This document shows positions 1 to 10,748 of a stretch of 64,000 bases of DNA, piece by piece. How positions within the stretch are numbered: position 1 is the stretch's first letter; each line of letters starts with the position of its first letter. The notes beneath the pieces are model-generated. The model was not told the DNA's origin. It was given only the letters and a program-made list of their open reading frames with translations, and searched no databases. A program made the position numbers and the translations under genes. The DNA is from Phaeotremella fagi (Eukaryota > Basidiomycota > Tremellomycetes > Tremellales > Phaeotremellaceae): assembly GCA_001599715.1 (NCBI GenBank), contig BCHU01000001.1, positions 1,287,634-1,351,633 of the forward strand, in the 5' to 3' direction.

Positions 1-643
1 TCTCCCCCGCATCAGAACCATTTCCACCAGACCGTCCATTGTTACCGACATTCTCCCGATTCCTGATGATCCCACGTTCGAATCCAATATAAGCGTCACG
101 TTCCCTAGACAACTCTTCCAATTGACGTTGTAATTCAATCTGCAAGAGATTCGTACATTCAACACAAAGAGGATGTGAGATTGAAGTCTTTGACGATAAG
201 ATGTTATGTAAATTTGAAATTAACACATGTGGATCAGCTTGATTATCGACATGAGGACTGGTAGGTCTAGATAAAGAACTGCTGGTTCCTTGTCTAACCA
301 AAGGGGTTGAATTTGGATTAGTTAAGATTGAATCTGACAATAAAATGAAACTTTCAGCTACAGATTTCGAGTTCGAATTCGAATTCGATGGTTGGATCCC
401 ATTCTTTTCAGCCCATATTTTAGCCGAGACATTTGAAGAAGGTGGTAGGGCTTCAAGTTTGTTTGAAGGGTTTAAAGAGGTTTCCGGGGTTGGGGGTGGT
501 AGAGCTGAAGTTATGAGGTTGTATTGTGTTGGGGTTAGGGATGATATTGTTGGATCTAGGATTAAGGGTTGTGAGCATCTTTGACATGTCATTGGGGATG
601 TTGATGGGTTGTGTGAGGATGGGGAGGTGGAAGAGGAAGCCAT
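1..643 (-). CDS. ATG6: Beclin 1/Atg6 (Vps30), N-terminal part; gene runs off the left edge
   Basis: Core subunit of the class III PI3-kinase (Vps34) complexes, needed for autophagosome formation and vacuolar protein sorting. The frame is open for 214 codons from the ATG at 641-643 to the window edge with no intron. The Beclin N-terminal zinc-ribbon-like signature is visible: MTCQRCSQPL at about residues 18-27 and HPLCVECTNLL at about 150-160, giving two CxxC pairs, followed by the start of the coiled coil (ELQRQLEELSRERDAY). An AESFILLSDS block, also typical of Atg6, lies between them. The C-terminal BARA domain is outside the window. The start is the first in-frame ATG, just downstream of a TGGTTGGTGA tandem repeat. 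Identification is by remembered family motifs, not a search. Confidence 0.85.
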   Translation of the reverse strand, partial: MASSSTSPSSHNPSTSPMTCQRCSQPLILDPTISSLTPTQYNLITSALPPPTPETSLNPSNKLEALPPSSNVSAKIWAEKNGIQPSNSNSNSKSVAESFILLSDSILTNPNSTPLVRQGTSSSLSRPTSPHVDNQADPHVLISNLHNILSSKTSISHPLCVECTNLLQIELQRQLEELSRERDAYIGFERGIIRNRENVGNNGRSGGNGSDAGE

Positions 644-681
644 GGTGTTGGTTGGTGATGGTTGGTGATGGTTGGTGTTGG
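644..681. repeat. Short tandem repeat, 10-bp unit, in the ATG6 5' leader
   Basis: About three to four imperfect copies of a 10-bp unit (TGGTTGGTGA) lie directly upstream of the ATG6 start codon. It is visible as a direct repeat on the plus strand. Function unknown; it probably sits in the 5' UTR. Confidence 0.7.
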
Positions 682-996
682 TCCAACTGAGGTTATAGGT
701 TATCTAATCAGTTCGACTTAAATGTGGGGATGGAATAAATTACCGGTTACTTTACTGGTACACCCAATTCGGCTTGTTTCAAATGCTGTCCACAATGAAT
801 TCAGCAGGCAGATAATAGAATTTGTGATCATAATTATCATCAAATCATGCTATAACATCATCAAGATTCTCATGATCAAACCTCAACGTCTAACATCACA
901 AAGGAGATCTTTCATCTGATGTAGATTCATACTGCCTTTCATTCTGATTCTAAACATCTCACACCCACACCCACCCAACATCCACCAAACGAGTCC
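644..996. promoter_or_regulatory. Divergent intergenic region, ATG6 / beta-glucosidase
   Basis: About 350 bp between divergently transcribed genes, so it should hold both promoters. Besides the 10-bp repeat at the left end, there is an AT-rich middle and a C-rich tract (ACACCCACACCCACCC) just before the GH3 start codon. I see no specific site I can name. Confidence 0.5.
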
Positions 997-3734
997 ATGT
1001 CTGAAGTGACCTACAAAGCACGCCCCCAGTTCTCGGTCAGAAGAACCATAACCGCCATGCTCCTCTTCACACTGATAACTCTCGGTCTCCTCTCCTCCGT
1101 CAAACCAAAAGCCTGGCGACCACTCGAAAACACCTTCTTAAAATCCACCACCACCTCCACCCCACCCTCAATCCCAAACACCAACAAATATCTACAAACC
1201 ACCACCAACATCATCTACACCACCCCAGAAATTCCTTATCCAATCAACCCCTCTCCAAATTCAACAATCAATTATTCAAGTCATAAATGGTTCATCGCTC
1301 ATCGGAAAGCTAGGAGGTATTTGGGAAATTGGACTGTTGAGGAGAAGGTTCAGTTGACTACTGGAGTTGGATGGGAGAATGGTCGATGTGTGGGGAATAC
1401 TCCTGAGGTTTTATCGAGGAATTGGACGGGTCTTTGTTTGGAGGATTCACCTTTGGGAGTTAGATTCGCTGATTATGTCAGTGCTTTCCCTGCTGGTATC
1501 AATATAGCTTCAACGTAAGTCCATTCAGTTGACAGTCCTCAGAAACTAATCTAATATTGGTGATGATTTGCATACAGGTTCGATAAAGATTTAATGTATA
1601 AACGTGGATTCGCTATTGGGAAAGAGAACCGTCTTAAAGGTGTTCATGTCGCTTTGGGTCCTATGACTAATATGGGTCGTGTAGCTGCAGGTGGAAGGAA
1701 TTGGGAAGGTTTCGGTGGAGATCCATATCTCAGTGGTTGGGCTACTGAGATGACAATAAAGGGAATGCAGGATGCAGGTGTTCAAGCGTGGTGCGTAACA
1801 TCCTAATTCAATCAGATACACAATAATAATCCTAACGAAACCAGTGTTAAACATTTCATCGGTAACGAACAAGAACATTATCGAATGACTTCATCATCCA
1901 ACATCGACGATCGAACCATGAGAGAAATCTATACCCATCCTTTCCTACGAGCAGTCCAAGCTGAGGTAGCCTCAGTCATGTGTTCCTACAACCTAATCAA
2001 CGGTTCATGGGCATGTCAAGATTCGAAAATCCTCAACGGAATCCTGAAAACAGATTTCGGTTTCAACGGCTACGTAATGTCAGATTGGTCAGCTACCCAT
2101 TCAGGCGTTTTATCTGTGAATTCAGGATTGGACATGACCATGCCAGGTGATATCACTTTTAATTCTGGTACCACGTATTTCGGTGAGAATTTGGTTGAAA
2201 GCGTTAAGAACGGTAGTGTGGCTTTGGAACGGTTGGATGATATGGCCGAAAGGATTTTGGCGGCTTGGTTCTTGGTTCATCAGGATAAGGGTTATCCGGA
2301 AGTTAGCTTTGATGCTTTTAGACGGAGTGGGAGCAATAATTCTCATGTTGATGTTCAAGGTGATCATTACAAGTAAGTTTCGGGTGAATTAGACTGAAAA
2401 CTTACATGACTACAGACTCATTCGAAAAATCGGGTCGGCCTCGACTGTTCTACTGAAGAACGTTAACAAAACTCTACCTCTTCGTAAACCTCGATCGATA
2501 GTTTTGATCGGTAGTGACATGGGACCATCACTTCAAGGACCGAACGGATACGCCGATCGTGGAGGTGACGATGGGACGCTAGCTATGGGTTGGGGTTCAG
2601 GTACCTGTGATTTCCCGTATCTGATAGATCCACTCTCAGCCATTACCCAAAGGGCACGTAAAGACCACACATCCGTTTCATGGTGGTTAAAAGATTTCGA
2701 TTTGGACGGTGCGAAATCCGCCGCTGGTGGAATGCAAGTCGCCATAGTTGGAATCAATTCTGATAGTGGTGAGGATTATATTACAGTCGAAGGGAACGAG
2801 GGTGATAGAAATAATTTAACTGCTTGGCATAACGGTGATAATCTGGTTTTGGCTGTGGCGTCAATTAACAACAACACGGTTGTAGTCGTTCATTCAGTCG
2901 GACCAATCATCATGGAATCATGGATAGATCATCCAAACATAACAGCAGTTCTCTGGGCAGGTCTACCAGGTCAAGAATCAGGTAACAGCTTGACAGATAT
3001 TTTATACGGTACTGTTAACCCTTCAGCAAGGTTACCTTACACCATCGCTAAATCTCGACAAGATTATTCAGCTGATGTGGTGTACAACGATAATTCTTTA
3101 CAACCACAAATCAATTATTCTGAGGGGTTAAATATCGATTACAGACATTTCTTGGCTCAGAATATTACACCCCGATTCGAATTTGGGTTTGGATTGAGTT
3201 ATACGATTTTTAATTATACGAATTTGAGAATTGCGATTTTGGAGGATGGAGATGAAGCTTATGAGGTGAAGGGGAAAAATTCGACTGTACAAATAGGGTC
3301 TTTCCTTCGTGATTCGTAAGTTGTAGTTCTGTGGTTTCACACCGTTCACTGATATTCCAAGACTCCATAAACCCAAATGGACAATTTCAGTAGATATCCA
3401 AAACATCGGTGAAGTAGAGGGATGCGAGATACCCCAACTCTATTTAAAATATCCAGAGAACGCAGGGGAACCACCAAAAGTCCTGAGAGATTTTGCGAGG
3501 TATGTCGCTCCATGTATAATTTGCTGTGCAACCCTCTCTAACTGATTTGGTAGGATTAATCTCCAACCCTGGCAAGCTCAGAAGATATCTTTCAACCTTT
3601 CATCTTACGACGTTAGTATCTGGGACGTTTCTTCTCAAGATTGGATCATCCCTGATGGAGCTTTTGGAGTGGTTGTAGGTAGAAGTAGTATGGACATTGG
3701 AGTTGAAGATAGATTCTGTCCTGGGACATGTTGA
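997..3734 (+). CDS. Beta-glucosidase, glycoside hydrolase family 3, membrane-anchored
   Basis: Predicted to hydrolyse beta-glucosides at the cell surface or in the wall. Six exons: 997-1514, 1578-1790, 1845-2372, 2416-3315, 3362-3499, 3554-3734; 825 residues. GH3 landmarks: LTTGVGWENGRC, the substrate-binding KHFIGNEQEHYR formed across the exon 2/3 junction, the nucleophile aspartate near residue 324 in VMSDW, LLKN.NKTLPL at the start of the alpha/beta sandwich, and a C-terminal fibronectin-III-like domain (VDIQNIGEVEG... YPENAGEPPK). A hydrophobic stretch at about residues 18-35, preceded by arginines and followed by a Ser/Thr/Pro linker, indicates a type II membrane anchor rather than a cleaved signal peptide. 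The intron at 3316-3361 is only 46 nt. Confidence 0.92.
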
Positions 3735-4244
3735 GGTGTATAAATAGTTGTTTGCAGAGTAATCGTGTTGTAAATATCTAGTTAGATGTATCTTGACCTT
3801 AAGTTCAAATACCGCAGATCTCTCCCTTCGGCCGAAAAACCAAAACGGCCGATCCATGCCGATCGCATTTGGATACCCAATTTAGAATAATCGGAGTGGC
3901 GAAACGGCTTTGACCGTCATTTTGACTTTTATTTTTGTTTTGGGAGGCGATGGATTGGGTAGATGGGTAGATGGGTAGTAGGTGGGTTGAATGGGAGATA
4001 CGTCTGGTATTCAATTCAACTCCAAGTCGTATCATATTTTCATTTCTTTACTTATTCTACTCTACTCTACTGATATTTATATACTCTTACATTGCTACAT
4101 CTTCTTCAGTTGTCTCTTGTAAAGTAATCTTGGAATTCATCTTATCTTTGACGTCACACGAGTTTTAGAATTATTGTCGAATTTTGTTATCGACGTGCTG
4201 TGATCTTACTCTACCATTTAAATTCTCATTAACTGAATGGTGAG
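3735..4244. promoter_or_regulatory. Intergenic region upstream of the MFS transporter
   Basis: About 510 bp between the GH3 stop codon and the MFS start. It holds the 3' end of the GH3 gene and the promoter and leader of the transporter. T-rich stretches and a short direct repeat (GTAGATGG/GTAGATGG near 3959-3975) are visible; no conserved ORF is seen. Confidence 0.4.
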
Positions 4245-6859
4245 ATGGTATTGGAGACAAACCAAACAATAGACGAACCCACTTCATCAGAAACTTCTTC
4301 AACAATGACTATGGTAGAACCAATTTCCGTTGAGGAGAAGGAAAAACCATCCACGTCGACGACCACCGCCCCAACTCCAACTCCAACACCCACTCCCACT
4401 CCCAATCCTCTGATAACGTCGACCAAACCACCAGTCTCAAGATCGAAACCAAGTCGTAAATCCACCTTACCATCTTCGACACCAACCACTCCTCTCCAAC
4501 CATCCATCCCGTTCGTCGACGGTGCTCCCTTAACACGAACCAACACTTCTACATCCACCCATGCTCATAATGCATTAAGACGAATGGCGACCCATGAAAC
4601 TGGTGAGATGTCGATCCATCATGATGGAGATGAGCTAGATGGTTTACACACACATGACGAACATGACCATGAACATTCTGATCATGAGCATGAGCATGAT
4701 AACGACGAGAGGAATCGACATCCAAGAGATGAAGAGGAGAGTATAGGTTTCCAAAAGAATCCTGATGGTTCAGATAAAATCGTTTCGATAAACGAAGATG
4801 ATTCTCATCAGAAGAAAGTCAAGAAAGAGATTGAACTTCAAGATCAAACGAATTTGTTACCTATGAAACAGGTTTTATTGGTTTTCATGGGATTAACTTG
4901 TGCTTTGTTCTGTAGTTTGTTGGATCAAACTATGTAAGTCATTCAACTTGTATCCTTGGTTAGTCTTTGAGTCGTACTGATCATTTCTTAATATAGTGTA
5001 ACCACGGCTTTACCAACTTTAGGGAAAGTTTTCAATAGAGCTGATATAAGTTCTTGGGTCGGTACGGCTTATCTCCTGACTTCAACTGTAAGTAACAGTA
5101 ATCCACTTGTGAGGTTGAATCGTCCGTTAATTAATCTATCATTTAGGCATTTCAACCCGTGTACGGTAGATTATCAGATATCTTCGGTAGAAAATTCGTT
5201 CTTCTCGGTTCATTAATGGTTTTCCTATTGGGTTCATTAGCATGTTCACTCGCTCAAACGATGATTCAACTTATCGTCTTCCGTGCGATCCAAGGTTTGG
5301 GTGGTGGTGGTATCCTAACATTATCTATGATCATCGGTGAGTGGTATTGATCGTCCATTCGTAAAGATGTTATACTGATTGTTTTGTCTGACTCAGTCTC
5401 CGACGTCGTTTCGTTGAAAGATAGAGGGAAATACCAAGGTATTATCGGTGGTGTCGTTGCTATCTCAAATTCTCTTGGTCCGATTCTAGGAGGTATATTC
5501 ACGGAAAAAGTCACTTGGAGATGGTGTTTCGTGAGTCCTCAAGTTTAACAAAATACACGATCTTCAGCTAATTGGCTTATCAGTACATCAATCTCCCTCT
5601 TACTTCCGCCGCAATTGTCATCATCATTTTCCTTTTACCACTACGTCGAGTCAAGGGTGACGTTATGTCGAAACTACGTAAACTGGATTTCTACGGATCA
5701 GCACTTACGCTAGCATGGGCGATTTTAGTTTTATTAGCTTTATCATGGGCAGGAACACAATATTCCTGGTCATCAGCTGCAGTCCTAGCACCTCTACTCG
5801 TTGGATTAGCTCTATTCGCAGTCTTCATCTACGTCGAAGCTAAACTCGTACCCCTCCCCCTCATCCCCATGTACATCTTCAAGAACGGTACGGTGGCTTC
5901 AGCGATGGCCGCAACTTTCTTCAGTGGTGCAGCTTTCTACGCTACGCTCTACTACCTACCAACCTATTTCCAAGTCGTCTTAGGAGTATCTGCTATCAGA
6001 TCAGGTGTATTGTTACTTCCTCTGGTAGTAGTTCAAACAGTCTTCGCCTTCTCTTCAGGTATCCTAGTTTCCAAAACTGGTGATTACAAAAATAATCTTT
6101 TAGCCGGTTTCGGAATCTGGACAATCGGTTTAGGTTTGTTAACGACGATAGACGAAACGACTTCCGTAGCTAAACTGGCTGGATACCAAGTTATCGTTGG
6201 TATAGGTGCCGGCCAAACTTTCCAAACTTCGTTGATAGCTATTCAAGCAGCTGTTGAAAGAAAAGATATGGCAACTGCAACTGGAACGAGAAATTTCCTT
6301 CGTATGTTAGGTGGAACGATAGCTTTGGCGGCTTGCAGTGCAATTGTTAATAACACTGTTCGAACTAATCTCGAGAAAGCCATGTTGGATTCTACCATTA
6401 TTTCAACGGTTTTATCGGATCCTACTCAGGTTTATGAATTGGGTTTATCGGCGGAACAACAGTTGGAAGTCGTTCAAGGATATGGTGAGTTTGACGTTTT
6501 TATCTGATGAAAATGAGTTAGGTTGGTTAACATTACGACCTCTTTTCTTAGCCAAAGGAATTCAGAATTGTTATTATCTCCTCGTACCATTAGTTGGAAT
6601 CTCATTTTTCCTAACCCTCTTCTTCACTAAGAGGATATCAATCAAAAGAGCAGACGACGCCGCGAAGAAAGCCGAATCGAAAGCTTGGATAGAAGAGAAG
6701 AAGAGGAAACATAGCAAGAAGAACGGCGATCATGAGGATGGACATGAACATGAAACTGTTTTAGAGAAAGTTGAGGAAGATGTTGAAATCGCTGCCAGGG
6801 GTTTGGAGGAGAGTGCTGATGGTGTCTCTGGGAGTCGGGGGGTTCAGGAAAAGGCTTGA
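4245..6859 (+). CDS. MFS drug:H+ antiporter of the DHA2 (14-TM) type
   Basis: Proton-coupled efflux pump of the plasma membrane or vacuole. Exons: 4245-4933, 4997-5087, 5147-5336, 5397-5530, 5584-6484, 6552-6859; 770 residues. The D1 motif LLDQTIVTTALPTL in the first helix and motif A GRLSDIFGRK after helix 2 identify the DHA2 subfamily (Azr1/Sge1-like). The cytosolic N-tail of about 205 residues is unusually long. It has a Pro-Thr run (PTPTPTPTP) and a His/Asp/Glu-rich stretch (about residues 134-160) that could bind metal ions; that is inference. The C-tail is charged, with a further EDGHEHE patch. Substrate unknown. Confidence 0.88.
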
Positions 6860-7025
6860 GAAGGGGGAGTTGGATATTTATTTGATTTTTTGACTTTATT
6901 GTAGTTGTCGATCTAGTAATGCATTTGTTGCTCAAGATACAATACATGCTTTCGTGGACATGGCTGACAAAGAGTACAGTAAACATCTATGGGGTATGAA
7001 GATAATTCTTTTATTCTGAATGATG

Positions 7026-8600
7026 TTAAACTTCAACTAAAGGTTTCTGATCCGCTTCATTGGTTTCATCTAAGAGGTTTTCAACGTCAGAAACAGCAGT
7101 GATCTCATCCTCATCATTCTTGGGTTCCCAACTACCAGGGGGTCAATAAATTATCTCACTCAAACCAAAGAAACGTTAACATACTATTCGGTATAATCCC
7201 AAAGCTCTTCAAGAACACCTTGATACCATGCCATACCCAACGTCCCAACCAACACGAAAGGCAACGTGAAAGGCATAGCGAGGATATACGCCCCTTGACC
7301 TCTCATTTTCTCCGGAGCAGGGGAATACAGTGATATCACGAACGCAGTGATCAAGGCCGCGATTAAAGAAAACAAGCTAGCTGTGTAAAGTGGTTGATGG
7401 AATTTCAATGGATTCCTGTAAATCGGATAAGCGTTTCCTGGCACAGTTTTCGGTGGTGGAATGGATTTTTTTTTTAGGGCACGTTCGAAATCGAATCGAA
7501 GTGATAGAGCGATCTATCCAATTATCATCAGATTGGTTCGTCACCTTTGAATGGTTCCGAATACTCACCAATACTGCTGTCCAGCCTACGGGGAACGAAT
7601 TCACTTGGATTTGGACTAGAGGGACGAGCCAATCGCTTGGACCTCGAATTGATGGTTCTTCAGGTTTATCTTCATCTTTGGGGTTCGAATCTTTTTTGGT
7701 TGAGCCAATGACGTAGATTGACAAGAAAATCATATTGATGAAAATTGCCTGTCGGATTGGGGTTTGATATTAGATTTTTTTGTTTATCCGCTGATTAAAT
7801 TTCTACTCACTATTAACAATAGTTTTTGAATCACTCGTTTAGATCTTAATTTAGCTGATTGGGTATCTGTGAGCAAGACAGAGATGGAGGCTGCACTGAT
7901 CGCGATGGGATTCAGGAACGCTAGATCGTTGCAGTTCGCGAGATAGATCGCAGCAGATAAGAGAACTGCGACGATGAGAGTGATCATCCCCCAATGTTCA
8001 TATCCTGGATGTCGGACTGTTGAATATTTCAAATCCCCCTTTTTGGTTTTGAGATAAGTGACAGCTGATGGGACTGGTACCATCATGAATAAAGTCTAAT
8101 GTTGGTGTATCCAGTCAGCTTGCTTTTTGTAATTACAGATAAAGTTGTCTACTTACATTGATCACGACTGATGTAATCAAAAGAACCATGATGGTAGAGA
8201 AGACACCATCAATCAATCCTTGAGTACCGTATCTCATGAGTCCGAAAATCGCTCCAAACACCAAAGCCAGGACTAGGACACCAACGAAAAGACCAAGCCA
8301 AGTTGCTGGATATAACCACCATTGTCTCGTAAACGGTTCCGGTCCTTGATCAACTTTTCTTGGTAATGTGGGTTCCGGTGATGGTTTGGTTAGATCCATT
8401 GATTCATACGGTGGTAATGAAGATATTGCTATCCATTTCTAAGTTTTTTTTTTGGTTAGGGATAGTGAGTGGGAATTGGGATTGGGACTCACGCAGAGTA
8501 ATCTTTTACTACAGATGTGTACTCCCCAGATACTTAGTGTGAAAGTTAGAGCTGGGAGTAGTGAGTTTGGATCCAACCCCTCGAGATTTGGAAGCAACAT
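7026..8600 (-). CDS. SPP-like multi-pass membrane protein, copy A (predicted catalytically dead)
   Basis: Exons in transcript order: 8493-8600, 8157-8438, 7811-8095, 7569-7748, 7185-7513, 7026-7131; 429 residues; intron phases 0,0,0,0,2. Eight or nine hydrophobic segments. The region around residues 274-293 aligns without gaps to the signal peptide peptidase block LGLGDVVIPGIFIALLLRFD: the tail IALSLRFD is kept, but GxGD becomes NSFP (aspartate to Pro278). The TM6 YD pair aligns with Asn230-Met231 and PAL with GAY (359-361). The C-terminal pattern G..EELWDYTE matches SPP G..TEMFSYEE. Start chosen at the second Met of the open frame because copy B begins at the equivalent place. What is seen is homology-like spacing and motif loss; a pseudoprotease role is inference. 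Confidence 0.75.
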
Positions 8601-8946
8601 GGTTGTTGGCTTGTGTAGGAAGAAGAAGGGAAGAGGGGATGGAAGGAGCACAGCGCAAGGTTTATATATAGAGTATTACTTGAATTGCCTTATACGGTAA
8701 TTTCGTTCAAGGTTAATTCATGCTTCTTCACTCGGCAACGAGAATCGGCAGGACTAGAGTTGGAACTTGACAAGGAGAAGTATTCAAGAACTTACTGTAC
8801 ATAACATACATTTCGAGAAGAAACACATCGGAGAGGTCATAATAATATAAAACAGGTCATAGAATAAAACAACTCTCAATTGAGAATCAGTGTAGTGAAT
8901 TATAGCAGCTATCTACAAAGATCGTCGAATCCTTTCGCGTTTCGAC
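8601..8946. promoter_or_regulatory. Spacer between tandem SPP-like copies B and A
   Basis: 346 bp. It carries the 3' end of copy B and the promoter of copy A (both minus strand). A TATATATA element lies at 8662-8669, about 60 bp upstream of the copy A start on the minus strand. No ORF of note. Confidence 0.4.
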
Positions 8947-10512
8947 TCAATCAAGCAAAGGCTTCATATCAGCATCATTAGCGTCATGATTTTCGGATGC
9001 AGAAACGATTTCGTCAACACTGATAGGTTCCCAACTAAGATTGAAGATAATCAAAGTCAATGGTAGTCAACTTACTGTTCGATATAATTCCAGAACTTCT
9101 TATGAACACCTCGATACCAAGTCATACCCATGGTACCGATTAAGACCAAAGGTAAAGTCAAAGGTAATGCTAAGGTGTAAGCATCTCTTCCTTTTCCTCC
9201 ATCACTATCCTTAGTATCGAGAGATTGGATGAATGCTATCAACAACGATAAAGTTAATGATGAGATTCCAGCGGTATAAATTGGTCTAGAGAATTTCGGT
9301 GGGCTGTAGTTTATAGGAGAAATATCTCCTGCTACGGATTTTGGAGAATGGATTTCTTTTGATTTTATCGCTTGGGTATAATCGAATCGAAGTGACATGG
9401 CGATCTACGTCAATCTTTGTCAGAGACTGGTTCAACAAGCGAGGAGATAGGACTCACCAACACCGCTGTCCAGCCTACCGGAAATGCGTTGATCTGAATC
9501 ATAACCAATGGTTGGAGCCATTCACTGGGTCCTCGTACTTTAGATTCTTCGCTGGAACCATTGATATCTTTTGAATCGTTTTTGGATGGCCAAAATGTGG
9601 TCAAAAGGAAAATCAACAGAGCGATACAGACCCCCTGTTTGATTGGGCACAGTATCAGTTGCTTGCTTGACCAATATTATCTTCACTCACTGTCAACAAT
9701 ATTTTTTGGATCACCCTTTTAGCTCTCAGCTTCGCATCTTGCGTATTTGTTAATAACAAATAACAACATGTTGTACTAATAGCCACTGGATTCAGGAATT
9801 CTATTTTGTTACAATTGGCGAAGAATATTGATGCTGACAACAACACTGAGATGATGACGATCAACTTCTTCTGAATATACAATTCCGGTGAACGATTGGT
9901 GATATATTTTACTTCTCCTCTATCATTCTTGTAGTAAGTGACGGTTGATGGTATTGGTATTAGAGTGAACAAAGACTATGGCCAAATAAAGGAAGACATT
10001 CGTTAGTTTCCTCCCTTGTCGCTGTCCGTTGTAAGGTTTCAAACATACAGTGATGAAAACGACAGTTATCATGAAAATCGTCAAAACCGAAAACACTCCA
10101 TCAATTATACCTTGAGTACCGAAACGCATGATTCCCAATATCGCCCCCAAAGTCAAAGCCATGATAGCAACAGTGAAAGAAATTACTATCCAGGTCGATG
10201 ACGATCGCCACCATTGTTTCGTGAACGGTTCTGGATCTGTTTGTGGTTCTCTCTTGTCTTTGGTAGGTGCAGTGTCTTTCTCCGTGAGTGATGGTTTGGA
10301 ATCTGTAACTTGATAAGGCGGTAATGAGGATATTGCAATCCATTTCTATGTTTCGTCGTTAGTATGAATGAGTACATACCATTTTTGATGGGACTCACAC
10401 AAAGTAATCTTTGACTGCAGATGTGTACTCCCCAGATACTTAGGATGAAGGTGATAGCTGGATATAGGGATCGTGAGTCAATAGACAAGTTTTCAAAGTC
10501 TGGAAAAAGCAT
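8947..10512 (-). CDS. SPP-like multi-pass membrane protein, copy B (tandem paralogue of copy A)
   Basis: Exons in transcript order: 10399-10512, 10049-10345, 9691-9975, 9458-9634, 9076-9404, 8947-9034; 429 residues, exactly the length of copy A. Exons 3 and 5 are the same length in both copies (285 and 329 nt), and all intron phases match. Shared blocks include SIWGVHICSQRLLC, FANCNK.EFLNPVAIS, FPVGWTAVL and AMSLRFD. The SPP catalytic positions are lost here too: YD aligns with Ala237-Leu238 and the GxGD aspartate with Pro284; PAL aligns with DAY. It lies head-to-tail with copy A, which indicates tandem duplication followed by considerable divergence. Function unknown; membrane location is predicted from hydrophobic segments. 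Confidence 0.75.
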
Positions 10513-10748
10513 GTTTATGTGCGAATGGATGTGAATGGGAAGAACGTTGCTAACTGGATTCCGTCTTCTTTATAGGTGGTGCATGTGGTGCATGTTCTTG
10601 GCCTTCCTTTCGGTGATGGCGGGCGGTGCACTGGTCGTGAAGGAGATGAAGAGAGAAATGTCATCAAACACCAGTAAAACATGTAGTAATATTATATGGA
10701 TCTCATAAGTCCCGATCCAACCTCTCATCCACGATCTATCCACGATCC

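Noticed and set aside
8601..8651. Upstream Met for SPP-like copy A (17 extra residues)
   Set aside because: Copy B starts at the position equivalent to the second Met and has no such extension.
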